64,000 nucleotides of DNA from Buxus sempervirens (taxonomy: Eukaryota; Streptophyta; Magnoliopsida; Buxales; Buxaceae): positions 19,158,329 to 19,222,328 of the forward strand of contig OX387189.1 of assembly GCA_947561395.2 (NCBI GenBank), read 5' to 3'. Shown one piece after another: positions 30,409-39,669 of this stretch. How positions within the stretch are numbered: the stretch's first letter is position 1; every line of letters begins with the position of its first letter. The translations under genes and the position numbers were made by a program. The notes below the pieces were generated by a model. It was not told the origin of the DNA and did no database searches. It saw only the letters and a list, made by a program, of their open reading frames with translations.

Positions 30409-32637
30409 CTAAGAACGTGCATGATAAGGGGATGGTTGCCATCTTATCTCCCACTTCTCCAAAACATGTCTTGCCCGGTCATACTCAGTAGGTTGGATAC
30501 TAAGTGTTGCAACCATATCCTTGATATCGGCCATCACCATTGAGTGGACTTTTTGTGCTGGGAAGTAGCTTGCTTTAAATATTCGTCTATTTCTCTTCTT
30601 CCAAATATGGTAGACACTTGCTGCAAGTGACACTCTAGCAAGAGTTTTTGCTAAACTTTTCCCCGTAAAGTGTTGAGCTGCCCATTGAATGAGGTTCTCC
30701 CAAGGCCGGTTCAGTGCCATGACTTCATTCCTTTGTAGTAGTTGTTTCCATATCTTCCAACTATATGTGCATTCAAAGAAGAGATGTGGAATGGTCTCCA
30801 CCTGTAACCTGCAAAGAACACATGTGTTGCTCCCCACAATGCCCCATTCATGAAGCTTGTTAACTGTGGCAAGGCCATTCATGATTGCTAGCCATAGTAT
30901 GAAAGAATGCCTCGGAATGCAAGGGGTGGACCATACCAGCTTTGACCATGTAACAACTGGCCTTTGAACAAGTAATGCTCTGTACGTTTCTCCCATTGCA
31001 AACTTTCCAGATTTTGAAGTACTCCATGTGATGATGTCTTCAAGACTGCTGTTTGGCTTTGGAAGAAGGTCAAGCTTGTTCCATATCTCAATTAAGTCAG
31101 CTGACACTGCCACTGGTGGATCCCAATCTTGTTGATGAATAATCTCTTCAACCATTGCTGTTCTTTGGAGTCCAGAATCATAGATTGCTCTCTGCCCATA
31201 TTTTTCTTTAAGGGGACCATCCACATGCCAATTATCATACCACAGTGATGTACTTTTCCCATTGTGAACACTATGCTTTACAAACGGGCGTGCTTGAGCT
31301 CGGTTCCTCAAGATCTTCCTCCATGCCATGAACATGAGGAAGGGATACTTACCGCCCAGAAGTTATGGCCTTTAAGTAGCCATTTGTGTACCCATGCAGT
31401 CCATAGGCTGTCCTCATGTGCCACTACTCTCCATATGTGCTTGAAGATGGCAGCTTTGTTCCATTCGTACATACTAAAGAGATTCAGTCCTCCAGTATCT
31501 TTCGGGGCACAAACTGCAATCCAACTCATAGGGACAATTTTCCTCTTGTGCTTTGACTGCAGTCCAACTCACAGGGACAATTTTCCTCTTGTGCTTTGAC
31601 CCTATCCACAAAAACCATCTACAAAGTTTATCAATTTCTTTCAATACTCCCTTAGGGAGCATAAAATTTGATATCCAGAATAGGCATATGGATTGAAGCA
31701 CCGATTTTACAATTATGAGTCTCCCGGCATATGACAAATTTCTACATTTCCATGTTTGCAACCTGGCTTGGACTCGGTTAATCAGGGGTTGACAGTCTTT
31801 TGCTGATAGCCTTGTTGACACGAGTGGAAGCCCCAGGTACTTTACAGGAAGTTCTCCTTCTAGAAGGCCCGACCTTTCTAGCATTGAGTGCTTTGTGTCT
31901 TCCTCAACCCCACAGAAGTAGATGGAGCTCTTTTCTTTGTTGGTTTTCAATCCTGCCACCATCTCAAGTTTCCCAAGGCCTTGGAGCATACACTGCAGTG
32001 AATTCATATCCCCATGGCAAAATAAGAACAAGTCATCAGCAAAGCATAACATCTTTATATTTTGAGTTTGGCATCTGTGGTGAAACTTGAAGTCAACATT
32101 CGTTACTTCCTTTATCTGCATGTTGAACATCTCCATAACTAGCACAAACAGATACGGGGAAAGAGGATCACCTTGTCTAATCCCATTTGTTCCTTTAAAG
32201 AACCCAGTCAAGCCTCCATTTATCATTAATGAGAAGGAAGGGGTGGAGATGCACTCCATCACCCACTCTATAAACTTTGTGGGAAAGCCCATATCACTTA
32301 GGATTCTTCTTACACACTTCCACTTCACCGAGTCATATGCCTTGCAAAGGTCAATTTTCGTGGCACACTTTGCTTGTGGGCTTTGTAAGTGGTAATTGTG
32401 CATCAGCTCATGAGTAAGTAAAATATTGTCTGATATACTTCTCCCTGGGATGAATGCTGACTGGTATTGTCCAACTACTGTTGATATAACCCTCTTAAGT
32501 CTGTTTGCCAAAATCTTTGCCATGCACTTGTAAATAACATTAACACACGAGATAGGTCGATAGTCACTTGCCTTTTCAGGATTGCTGCATTTCGGTACCA
32601 GTGTCACCGCCGTTGAGTTCAGTTGCTTGAGCATCTT
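30409..32637 (-). pseudogene. LINE-9 ORF2, RT and zf-RVT part, two frameshifts
   Basis: Begins at the LINE-10 junction with MLKQLNSTAVTLVPKC, then YRPISCVNVIYKC, FIPGRSISDN, KIDLCKAYDSVKW, RQGDPLSPYLF and FADDLFLF. The thumb follows. A 43-bp tandem duplication at 31515-31600 shifts the frame, and a one-base deletion near 31322 (SSCSW then AWRKIL) shifts it again. The C-terminal frame reads SLWYDNWHVDGP, IPRHSFILW, CVLC, HLFFECTYSW and VYHIWKKRNRRIF, ending YHARS. The active-site motifs survive but the ORF is dead. Confidence 0.9.
31515..31600. repeat. 43-bp tandem duplication inside LINE-9 RT
   Basis: TGCAATCCAACTCATAGGGA at 31515 recurs with two changes at 31558 (period 43). Duplicated codons are KHKRKIVPVSWTAV-like. 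It disrupts the frame because 43 is not a multiple of three. Confidence 0.9.
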
Positions 32638-33441
32638 GTTCGTGGGGTTCCTTGGTCTCGTTTGTGTTATCGTTTTGGGGGCAAGCATCCAAGTTCTGGG
32701 TCGTGTTTCTGGATGAGATTTTGTTCGTGAAGTTCTAAACTAGCAATAGTTGGGTCTATCGTTCAACTTTGGGATTTCTGTTCTTGAGCATCGCTTGTGC
32801 ATCTGGGTACCTGCTCGAAGTTCATCTGGGTTTCTGCTCGGAGAATCTGGGATTATCCTTCGTGGGATTTTTTCTCCTGTGCGTCTGGAATTATTACTAT
32901 TAGTTTCGTGGGAGTTCTGGTCGTGACCTGGGATTATCGTTTGCATCTTGGAGTATTATTCTTTGTGAGATTTTCTGTTCATGTGCTGGGCTTATCTGTT
33001 CGTGAAGCTGGGCTTATCTGTTCGTCCGGTTTCTGTTCGTGAGCAGTACTGGTGCACCTGAGATTATCGTCCGTGGGTTTTTGGTCGTGAGCAGCTCCTG
33101 TTCATCTGGGTTTTCTGTTCGTGGGATTGGTGGCCTTGGGCTATCTGCTCGTGAGCATTTTTGCTGTTTCGTGATTATTGCTGGGTTCGTGGCTCTTTGC
33201 TGGGTTCGTGACTGAGCGCCGGTACTGATTAGCTTGGACTTTGCTGTGCACTGAGTTCGGGGATCTGGTCGTGATGTGTTCGTGATCTGGACGTCCTGGG
33301 GGAAGACGTTGGGTTTCTTTGGGAAGAATATTCTGGTGAAATCTATTGTTTCTCTGGGATAGTCGCCTCTGAGAAGCGTCTGGGTTGTTAGGAACTGCGA
33401 CAGTGGTTTTCTGATACCACAGTGGTTTTCAGACGGCTAGC
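32638..33441 (+). promoter_or_regulatory. LINE-10 5' UTR, TCGTG-rich
   Basis: By eye there are about sixteen TCGTG words in 800 bp (CTGTTCGTGAGCAG, TTGTTCGTG, GGTCGTGAGCAG and similar) separated by G/T-rich sequence such as CTGGGATTATCG. No ORF. This fits the 5' UTR style of LINE-6 and LINE-7, although the unique parts do not align. Confidence 0.7.
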
Positions 33442-34992
33442 ATGTTCGAATCGGGTGCTCCTGGGCAGGAGGGTTTGAATTTGGAATTCCCTCCACTACC
33501 TGGCCAGCCGGCTGCCCAGGAGCCAGGTGTGGTGGCTATGAGTAGGCCTGGCAATGTGCCTGCTGTTTCAGAGTCGGCAATGAGCTTATTTCCTGAGGTA
33601 CCCGCTGGGTTGCACAATGCGGCAGGGGGGAACCTTGCCATTTCTAGCAACTGCTGTGCTGAGTCCTCTGATCCGTCAGGTGGACTACTTAACAAAGGAA
33701 GGGCAGGACCCGAAAAAACCTGGAGCAGGTTGTTTGATCAGTCAAACTACCCAAGGGCACAAATGCAATTTCATCAGCCGGGGCTTAGAGATGGCAAGGT
33801 ATTGGTGTGCCCCCCCCCCCCCCCCCCCCCCCCTGCAGTGGCAGAGGAGGGGATAAAGCTTTGGCAGGGAAGCTTAGTGGGCCATTTTCTTGACAGACGA
33901 CTCCCTTATACAGTAGTGAAAGGGATGGTGGAGAGAATGTGGAGAAAGTTTGGGAAAGTTAATGTGTCGGCTGTGGACAATGGCTTCTTTATTTTTAAGT
34001 TTGAAGATGATAACATGAGAGCCAAAGTCTTGCAAGAGGCACCTTGGCATCTAGCTGGGCGTCTCCTCATCTTAAAGGAATGGGAACCAAACATGCAATT
34101 TGTGAAATCTCAGTTGAGTAAGCTTCCGGTCTGGATCAAGTTCTTTAATGTACCAATGGAGTTTTGGACACAGGATGGGTTGAGCTTCATTGCTAGTGGG
34201 GTGGGCAAGCCTCTCTTTATGGACGAGCACACAGAGAAGAGAACAAGACTATCCTATGCAAGAGTATGCGTTGAGGTTAACGTGGAATCTACATGGCCAA
34301 CGAGTATCGTCCTTAGCACAGGAGGAAGTGAATGTGATGCTGGACTCCAAATTGACATCGAGTATGATTGGAAGCCTCTGAGTTGCAGCCATTGCAAGGT
34401 CTTTGGACATGGTGATAACAATTGCAAAGTCAACCCGGTTAGACAACAGTGGAGACCCACGGGCAGAGTGGCCAACTTTGTGCAGCTTGGTGAAGAAAAT
34501 GCAACCCCGTTTGAGCATGTTGGGGCGAATCCAGGGGCAGAGAGGCCACAGGTACCTGAAGGCCCAGTGGTCACTTGTGCAAATGAGACATCTGAGTGCT
34601 GGAAAACGATTGGAGCCAAAGGAAAAGAAGTCATTGGGACCGAACTAAGGATGGGAACTAATGCCGGGGAGCAAGGGGAGAGCAGCAACATGGTCAGTAA
34701 TATGCCTGAACTTTCTGCCCAGGATAGTGGGCAACGTTCAATGGAGGGTGCGACTCAAGGTGACAATATGGAAGGCAGCCCAAACAGGTTCGACCTACTG
34801 TCTAACGTGGACCAACAAGGCATGGACAGCAATGTCGGGGTGACAAGTGAAGAGAATTCTTCTAAAAGGAAGAACAGGAAAAAGAAAAAGATTCTTGTGG
34901 ATGAAATAGCTATGAAGTTGGCAAAGAAGTCGGATGGCCATCAAGGGGACAAACGGAAGCTTGATACACAGGTTTCATATCTCTCTAAATGA
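33442..34992 (+). CDS. LINE-10 ORF1: DUF4283 / zinc-knuckle protein, 516 aa
   Basis: RNA-binding ORF1 protein. The N-terminus MFESGAPGQEGLNLEFPPLP carries the FPPL motif. DUF4283 spans about residues 120-235, with LVGHFLDRRLPYTVVKGMVE, NGFFIFKF and HLAGRLLILKEWEP. FIASGVGKPLFMDEHTEKR follows. The zinc knuckle is CX2CX4HX4C at C315, C318, H323 and C328. The C-terminal linker is polar, and the tail is KRKNRKKKKILVDEIAMKLA. A run of 24 C at 33810-33833 encodes eight prolines where other copies read CPPQEVV; it keeps the frame. The start is the first ATG of a frame that aligns with other ORF1 N-termini. The stop overlaps ORF2 by 4 nt (ATGA). Confidence 0.94.
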   Translation: MFESGAPGQEGLNLEFPPLPGQPAAQEPGVVAMSRPGNVPAVSESAMSLFPEVPAGLHNAAGGNLAISSNCCAESSDPSGGLLNKGRAGPEKTWSRLFDQSNYPRAQMQFHQPGLRDGKVLVCPPPPPPPPAVAEEGIKLWQGSLVGHFLDRRLPYTVVKGMVERMWRKFGKVNVSAVDNGFFIFKFEDDNMRAKVLQEAPWHLAGRLLILKEWEPNMQFVKSQLSKLPVWIKFFNVPMEFWTQDGLSFIASGVGKPLFMDEHTEKRTRLSYARVCVEVNVESTWPTSIVLSTGGSECDAGLQIDIEYDWKPLSCSHCKVFGHGDNNCKVNPVRQQWRPTGRVANFVQLGEENATPFEHVGANPGAERPQVPEGPVVTCANETSECWKTIGAKGKEVIGTELRMGTNAGEQGESSNMVSNMPELSAQDSGQRSMEGATQGDNMEGSPNRFDLLSNVDQQGMDSNVGVTSEENSSKRKNRKKKKILVDEIAMKLAKKSDGHQGDKRKLDTQVSYLSK

Positions 34993-37900
34993 TCAAGATT
35001 GCCTCATGGAACATTAGGGGACTGAATTGTCCCGCCAAGCAGCTTGCAGTGAGGAAGATGATTGACAATAACAGGTTATCCCTAGCGTGTCTTGTTGAGA
35101 CAAAGGTGAGGGCAGTTAATGCCCAAGTAGTGAAGAACTTGATTGCTCCCCAGTGGGAGTTACTATCCAATTATGATAAAGCACTTAAGGGTCGTATATG
35201 GATACTAGTTAACCCGAGGGACATCAAAATAATAAAGATCTCAGCATCCGATCAGTTCATACACTGTGGGGTGGAGTTCGTGGAGGACAAAAAGCAATGC
35301 TGTATAACGTTCATTTATGCGTCCAATGATAGTACCGAAAGATCTAAGCTGTGGAATGACTTGGCAAAGGAGTATACTGATATACCATGGCTTGTAATGG
35401 GGGACTTCAACTGTGTTAGAAGGGAAGATGAGAAGATAGGGGGCAGGAGCATCAAAGAGAGGCCAACCCAGGAGTTAAACAACTTTATTCACCAATCTCG
35501 GCTTTTTGACCTTAAGTTCAAGGGAGCGTTCTATTCATGGTCGAACCACAGTGAAGGCATGAGAAGGATCACATGCAAGTTGGATCGTGCTCTTACCAAC
35601 CTTGGTTGGGTATCTGATTTCCAGCATTCCGAGGCAGAGTTCTTGAACCCAGGGATTTCGGATCACTCTCCAGTAGTTATTTCTCTGTATCCTAAGCCCC
35701 CTCAAGGTAACAAACCTTTCAGGTTCTTTAACTTTTGGTTCGAACATGAAGAATGTATGCATATTGTCAAAGAAGCTTGGCAGGTGCAGGTAGTGGGGAC
35801 CCCAATGTTTAGGGTGGTGAAGAAATTACAGCAAGTTAAAGTAAGACTAAAAGCTTGGAGTAAGAGAATGAAGTTCTCACATTTAGAAGCCAAGATAAAG
35901 GCGGTTCGTGATGACCTTGACCAGTGCCAGAAGGAGATTCAAGCTAAACCCATGTGTCCAGTTTTGCATAGAAGGGAGCAAGCCATGAGATCTGAACTAA
36001 TGCAATTATTGAAAGATGAGGAGGCGCAAGTTAGACTGAAGTCTCGTGTACTTTGGATGAGAGATGGGGACCTGAATACAGCATTCTTTCACAACCACAT
36101 GGTAGCTAGAAGGGCATTCAATAGTGTGCAGAGTGTCAAGGATTCTGAAGGGCAGACAATCACGGATCCTCCAAGGGTTAAAGACACTTTTGTGCAGCAT
36201 TTCCAAAGGCTCTTGGGCAACTATTCAAGTCCCTTACATGAGGAAGTTGATATGCCTGAATTCCATAGTAAACTGACTGAGGAGCAAGCTCGAGTGATTC
36301 AAGCTGATATCACGATGGAAGAGATTAGAAGCACCATGTTTTCCCTCAAAGATGACAAAGCGCCAGGACCTGACGGATTTACAGCTAAGTTTTTTAAATG
36401 TGCATGGGCAGTAGTAGGAAAGGATGTCTCTGAAGCAATAAAGGACTTCTTCACTTCAGGTAAGTTGCTCAAGCAAGTGAATGCCACATCTCTCACTTTG
36501 GTTCCCAAGTGTAGCAATCCAGAAAAGGCTACTGATTATCGACCTATCTCTTGTGTTAACGTAGTGTACAAATGCATCTCAAAGATTTTGGCAAACAGAA
36601 TTAAAGGAATCATATCTTCTTTAGTTGGGCAGTACCAGTCAGCATTCATCCCAGGGAGAAGTATATCAGATAATATATTACTTACTCATGAGTTGATGCA
36701 TAACTACCACCTGCAAAGCCCACATGCAAAATGTGCCATGAAAGTTGATCTCTGCAAGGCGTACGACTCCGTCAAATGGGTATGTATTAGAAGTATTCTC
36801 TTTGGAATGGGGTTTCCCCCTAAATTTACAGAATGGGTCATGGAATGCATATCTACTCCCTCATTTTCGCTAATGATAAATGGAGGTCTAACAGGGTTCT
36901 TCAAAGGAACGAATGGGATTAGGCAGGGAGATCCACTTTCCCCATACCTGTTTGTGCTGGTAATGGAGATGTTCAAAATGCAACTTGAGGAAACAACGAG
37001 AGTTGGTTTCAAGTACCATCATAGATGCCAAGCTCAAAACATCAAGATGTTGTGCTTTGCTGATGACCTGTTTCTCTTTTGCCATGGGGACAAGCAATCC
37101 ATGCAGTGTATGCTTCAAAGTCTTGAGAAACTTGAGAAGGTGGCAGGGTTGAAATCTAATAAGGAGAAGAGCTCGATTTACTTCTGTGGGGTTGAAGAGA
37201 ATATGAAGCTCTCAATGCTAGAGAGTTCCGGCCTGCAACTGGGTGATCTACCAGTAAAGTACCTTGGGTTACCACTTACATCAACTAGAATATCGGCAAA
37301 AGATTGTCAGCCACTTGTGGACCGAGTCCAAGCTAGACTGCAATCATGGAAGTGTAGAAACCTTTCTTATGCAGGGAGACTCATCCTTGTAAAGTCAGTG
37401 CTTCAATCTATATGTATCTTCTGGATATCAAATTTTATACTCCCTAAAGGAGTGCTGAAGGAAATTGATAAAACCTGCAGATGTTTCCTATGGACAGGGT
37501 CAAATACCAGGAAGAAGATTGTTCCAGTGAGCTGGGATTCGGTTTGTTCCCCGAAAGAAGTTGGAGGACTTAGTCTATTCAGAATGAACGAATGGAACAA
37601 AGCTGCTGTGTTCAAACACATATGGAGAATCTTAGCAAGGGAGGACTGCTTGTGGATTGCATGGGTGTATAAGTGGCTTCTCAAAGGCCATAATTTCTGG
37701 GAGCTGAATATACCATCCTCATGTTCGTGGGCATGGAGGAAGATCCTGCGAAATAGAGACAAAGTTCGACCATTTGTGAAGCATATTGTTCATAATGGTA
37801 GAAGCACATCACTATGGTATGATACTTGGCATGTGGATGGTCCTCTCTTTGACAGGTATGGGCAGAGAATGATTTATGATTCTGGCATGCATAAAGCAGC

Positions 37901-38642
37901 ATTGGTCGAGCAGATTATTAACCAACAGGAATGGGATCCGCCAGTTGCTGCCTCACCAGATCTGATTGACATATGGAATAAGCTTGACCTCATGCCTAAG
38001 CCTGATAGTAGTCTTGATGATGAGGTTATATGGACCCCGTCATCGTCTGGAAAATTTGACATGGGAGCAACGTACAGAGCATTACTACCTCAGAAACCAG
38101 CTGTGACATGGTCAAAGTTGGTTTGGGCCACGCCTCGTATTCCGAGGCATTCCTTCATTCTCTGGCTTGCTTTTAAGAAGGGCTTTGCTACAGTCAACAG
38201 ACTGTTTGATTGGGGCATTGTGGGGACCAAAACATGTGTCCTTTGCAGACAGCAGGAGGAGTCCATTCCACATCTCTTCTTTGAGTGCACATATAGTTGG
38301 AAAATATGGAAGCAGCTTCTACAAAAGAATGGTATTCCACCATTGCAGAGGACTTGGGAGGACCTCATTCAATGGGCATCGATCGAGTTCACAAGACCAG
38401 GGTTAGATAATACCCTTGCTAGACTCTCTCTTGCAGCAAGTGTTTACCACATTTGGAAGGAGCGGAACAGACGAGTATTTAAAGCAAGTTATCTCCCAGC
38501 ACAAAGGGTTCATACGATTGTGATAGCTGATATTAAGGACAAAGTTGCAATGATTAGTATCTCTCCCCCTGATAGTGTAAGAGCAAGACAAGTCCTACAT
38601 AATTGGGGGATTTCGTGGAAACCACATTGTGGTCATGCATGA
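34989..38642 (+). CDS. LINE-10 ORF2: endonuclease / reverse transcriptase / zf-RVT, intact 1217 aa
   Basis: Endonuclease (1-230): N8 in WNIRG, E37 in LVETKV, D139 and N141 in GDFN, D225 and H226 in SDHS. Reverse transcriptase: DDKAPGPDGF from 455, YRPISCVNVVYKC, FIPGRSISDN, KVDLCKAYDSVKW, RQGDPLSPYLF, FADD with D692 and D693, then the thumb (YLGLPL, LSYAGRLILVKS). zf-RVT starts near 1051 (IPRHSFILW) with C1083, C1086 and HLFFEC near 1096-1101. The C-terminus has VYHIWKERNRRVF. No RNase H. All catalytic residues are present and there are no stops, so the enzyme could be functional. Start codon ATGA overlaps the ORF1 stop. Confidence 0.96.
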   Translation: MIKIASWNIRGLNCPAKQLAVRKMIDNNRLSLACLVETKVRAVNAQVVKNLIAPQWELLSNYDKALKGRIWILVNPRDIKIIKISASDQFIHCGVEFVEDKKQCCITFIYASNDSTERSKLWNDLAKEYTDIPWLVMGDFNCVRREDEKIGGRSIKERPTQELNNFIHQSRLFDLKFKGAFYSWSNHSEGMRRITCKLDRALTNLGWVSDFQHSEAEFLNPGISDHSPVVISLYPKPPQGNKPFRFFNFWFEHEECMHIVKEAWQVQVVGTPMFRVVKKLQQVKVRLKAWSKRMKFSHLEAKIKAVRDDLDQCQKEIQAKPMCPVLHRREQAMRSELMQLLKDEEAQVRLKSRVLWMRDGDLNTAFFHNHMVARRAFNSVQSVKDSEGQTITDPPRVKDTFVQHFQRLLGNYSSPLHEEVDMPEFHSKLTEEQARVIQADITMEEIRSTMFSLKDDKAPGPDGFTAKFFKCAWAVVGKDVSEAIKDFFTSGKLLKQVNATSLTLVPKCSNPEKATDYRPISCVNVVYKCISKILANRIKGIISSLVGQYQSAFIPGRSISDNILLTHELMHNYHLQSPHAKCAMKVDLCKAYDSVKWVCIRSILFGMGFPPKFTEWVMECISTPSFSLMINGGLTGFFKGTNGIRQGDPLSPYLFVLVMEMFKMQLEETTRVGFKYHHRCQAQNIKMLCFADDLFLFCHGDKQSMQCMLQSLEKLEKVAGLKSNKEKSSIYFCGVEENMKLSMLESSGLQLGDLPVKYLGLPLTSTRISAKDCQPLVDRVQARLQSWKCRNLSYAGRLILVKSVLQSICIFWISNFILPKGVLKEIDKTCRCFLWTGSNTRKKIVPVSWDSVCSPKEVGGLSLFRMNEWNKAAVFKHIWRILAREDCLWIAWVYKWLLKGHNFWELNIPSSCSWAWRKILRNRDKVRPFVKHIVHNGRSTSLWYDTWHVDGPLFDRYGQRMIYDSGMHKAALVEQIINQQEWDPPVAASPDLIDIWNKLDLMPKPDSSLDDEVIWTPSSSGKFDMGATYRALLPQKPAVTWSKLVWATPRIPRHSFILWLAFKKGFATVNRLFDWGIVGTKTCVLCRQQEESIPHLFFECTYSWKIWKQLLQKNGIPPLQRTWEDLIQWASIEFTRPGLDNTLARLSLAASVYHIWKERNRRVFKASYLPAQRVHTIVIADIKDKVAMISISPPDSVRARQVLHNWGISWKPHCGHA

Positions 38643-38835
38643 GTGTTGACATCTCTCTCGGCCGTGTGAGACTTATTGGGGGCTGGTTCGATGTAACTAT
38701 GTTGCATAGGTGAGTAGGTCTATGTTTTGTTGGGGTTGGAGATTGGACTAATCTCCTTGTCGGCATCGACCTCGGTTGTACATTATTTCTTTTTTCCCTT
38801 TACTAATGGAACTTAACTAATTTCCAAAAAAAAAA

Positions 38836-38987
38836 CATCTTTCCCCACTACTACCCATGCCCTCTTAAAGAATTTTGCTGTAAAACCGTCCGGACCAGGT
38901 GCCTTGTCATCTTTTAGGGAAACACATGGTGTTTTTAATCTCCTCCATCGTGAAATCTGCCTGTATCTCTTGGGCCTGCTCCTCATT
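38836..38987 (-). pseudogene. LINE-9 ORF2, RT N-terminal segment
   Basis: On the minus strand the segment reads EEQAQEIQADFTMEEI, a damaged SLKDDKAPG block with one small shift, then KAPGPDGF-like codons and VGKD. It fits directly before the 32637 end apart from about 35 missing bases, so it is the same LINE-9 copy on the far side of LINE-10. Confidence 0.85.
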
Positions 38988-39031
38988 AATCTCCTACATC
39001 GTGAAATCTCGGACCAGGTGCCTTGTCATCT
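38988..39031. repeat. Filler at the LINE-9 / LINE-11 junction
   Basis: Two blocks are copied from the preceding 120 bp: TAATCTCCTACATCGTGAAATC (source about 38936-38957) and the 22-bp block at 39010-39031 (source 38891-38912, identical). They are joined in a new order next to the LINE-11 5' UTR. Confidence 0.85.
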
Positions 39032-39669
39032 CGTCGAAGAGGAATGCGAGGTGCTCGTGGAGGTGCTCGTGGAGGTGCTGAGGTGCTCGTGGAGGTGCTC
39101 GTGGAAGTGCTGAGGTTCTGAGGAGCTCGTGGGGGTGCTTGTGGTGGTGCTGGGGTGTTGAGTTCTTTGTGGAGGAGCTCGTGGAAGTGCTCGAGGTGGT
39201 TCTTGTGGAGGCACTGTGGTGCTGAGGTGATCCTGGAGGTGCTGCGGTGTTCGGCTCGGGATCTACTTCTGGAGCAACTCGTGGCGCCGAGGTGCAGCAC
39301 GTCGTCGCAGTGAGCTTGTGCCTGCGTTGCGGCAATGCTCGCGGCGTGCGCCTTGCTTGTGACGTGTTGAGTGCTGAGGTGCGCCGCTTGCCGAGTTCAG
39401 AGCTTCAGAACTTGTGGCTATCGGATATAGTGCGCAGGCCTTCATTCGTGGGGGAAGTGCTCACTGGTAGAAGTGCTTGTACCTATCGGCAGCACTGCGC
39501 ATTGCTGGTGCTGGTATCGTGCTGCTCTCGAGTTGCTGGTGCTGGTTTCGTGGTGGCGGCTGCTCTCGACTTGTCGTGCTGGTTAAATAGTGCGGCATCT
39601 TGCGTGCGGCTTCTATGAGCAGGGCTGTGCCACATTGCATAGGCCTTGCGAAGCGAGACTGCATTGCTC
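39032..39669 (+). promoter_or_regulatory. LINE-11 5' UTR with GGTGCTCGTGGA tandem repeats
   Basis: Degenerate tandem repeats of GAGGTGCTCGTG (39045-39250) are followed by G/T-rich sequence with CGTGG and TCGTG words. This has the same style as other LINE 5' UTRs here, with the unit based on GCTCGTG rather than GTTCGTG. Open frames on either strand are repeat artefacts. Confidence 0.65.

Larger units (their letters stand above)
32638..38835 (+). mobile_element. LINE-10: complete-looking LINE with both ORFs open
   Basis: 5' UTR 32638-33441, ORF1 33442-34992, ORF2 34989-38642, 3' UTR ending AATTTCC with ten A (38826-38835). It lies inside LINE-9 RT. The six bases CATCTT flank it on both sides (32632-32637 and 38836-38841), but about 35 bp of LINE-9 is missing, so this is microhomology with a target deletion rather than a normal duplication. 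It is uninterrupted and is the best candidate here for a recently mobile element. Confidence 0.93.

Noticed and set aside
30409..38642. Host gene family of reverse-transcriptase-like or group II intron-type proteins
   Set aside because: An AP-type endonuclease at the N-terminus, FADD box, zf-RVT, A-tails and target duplications identify them as LINE ORF2.
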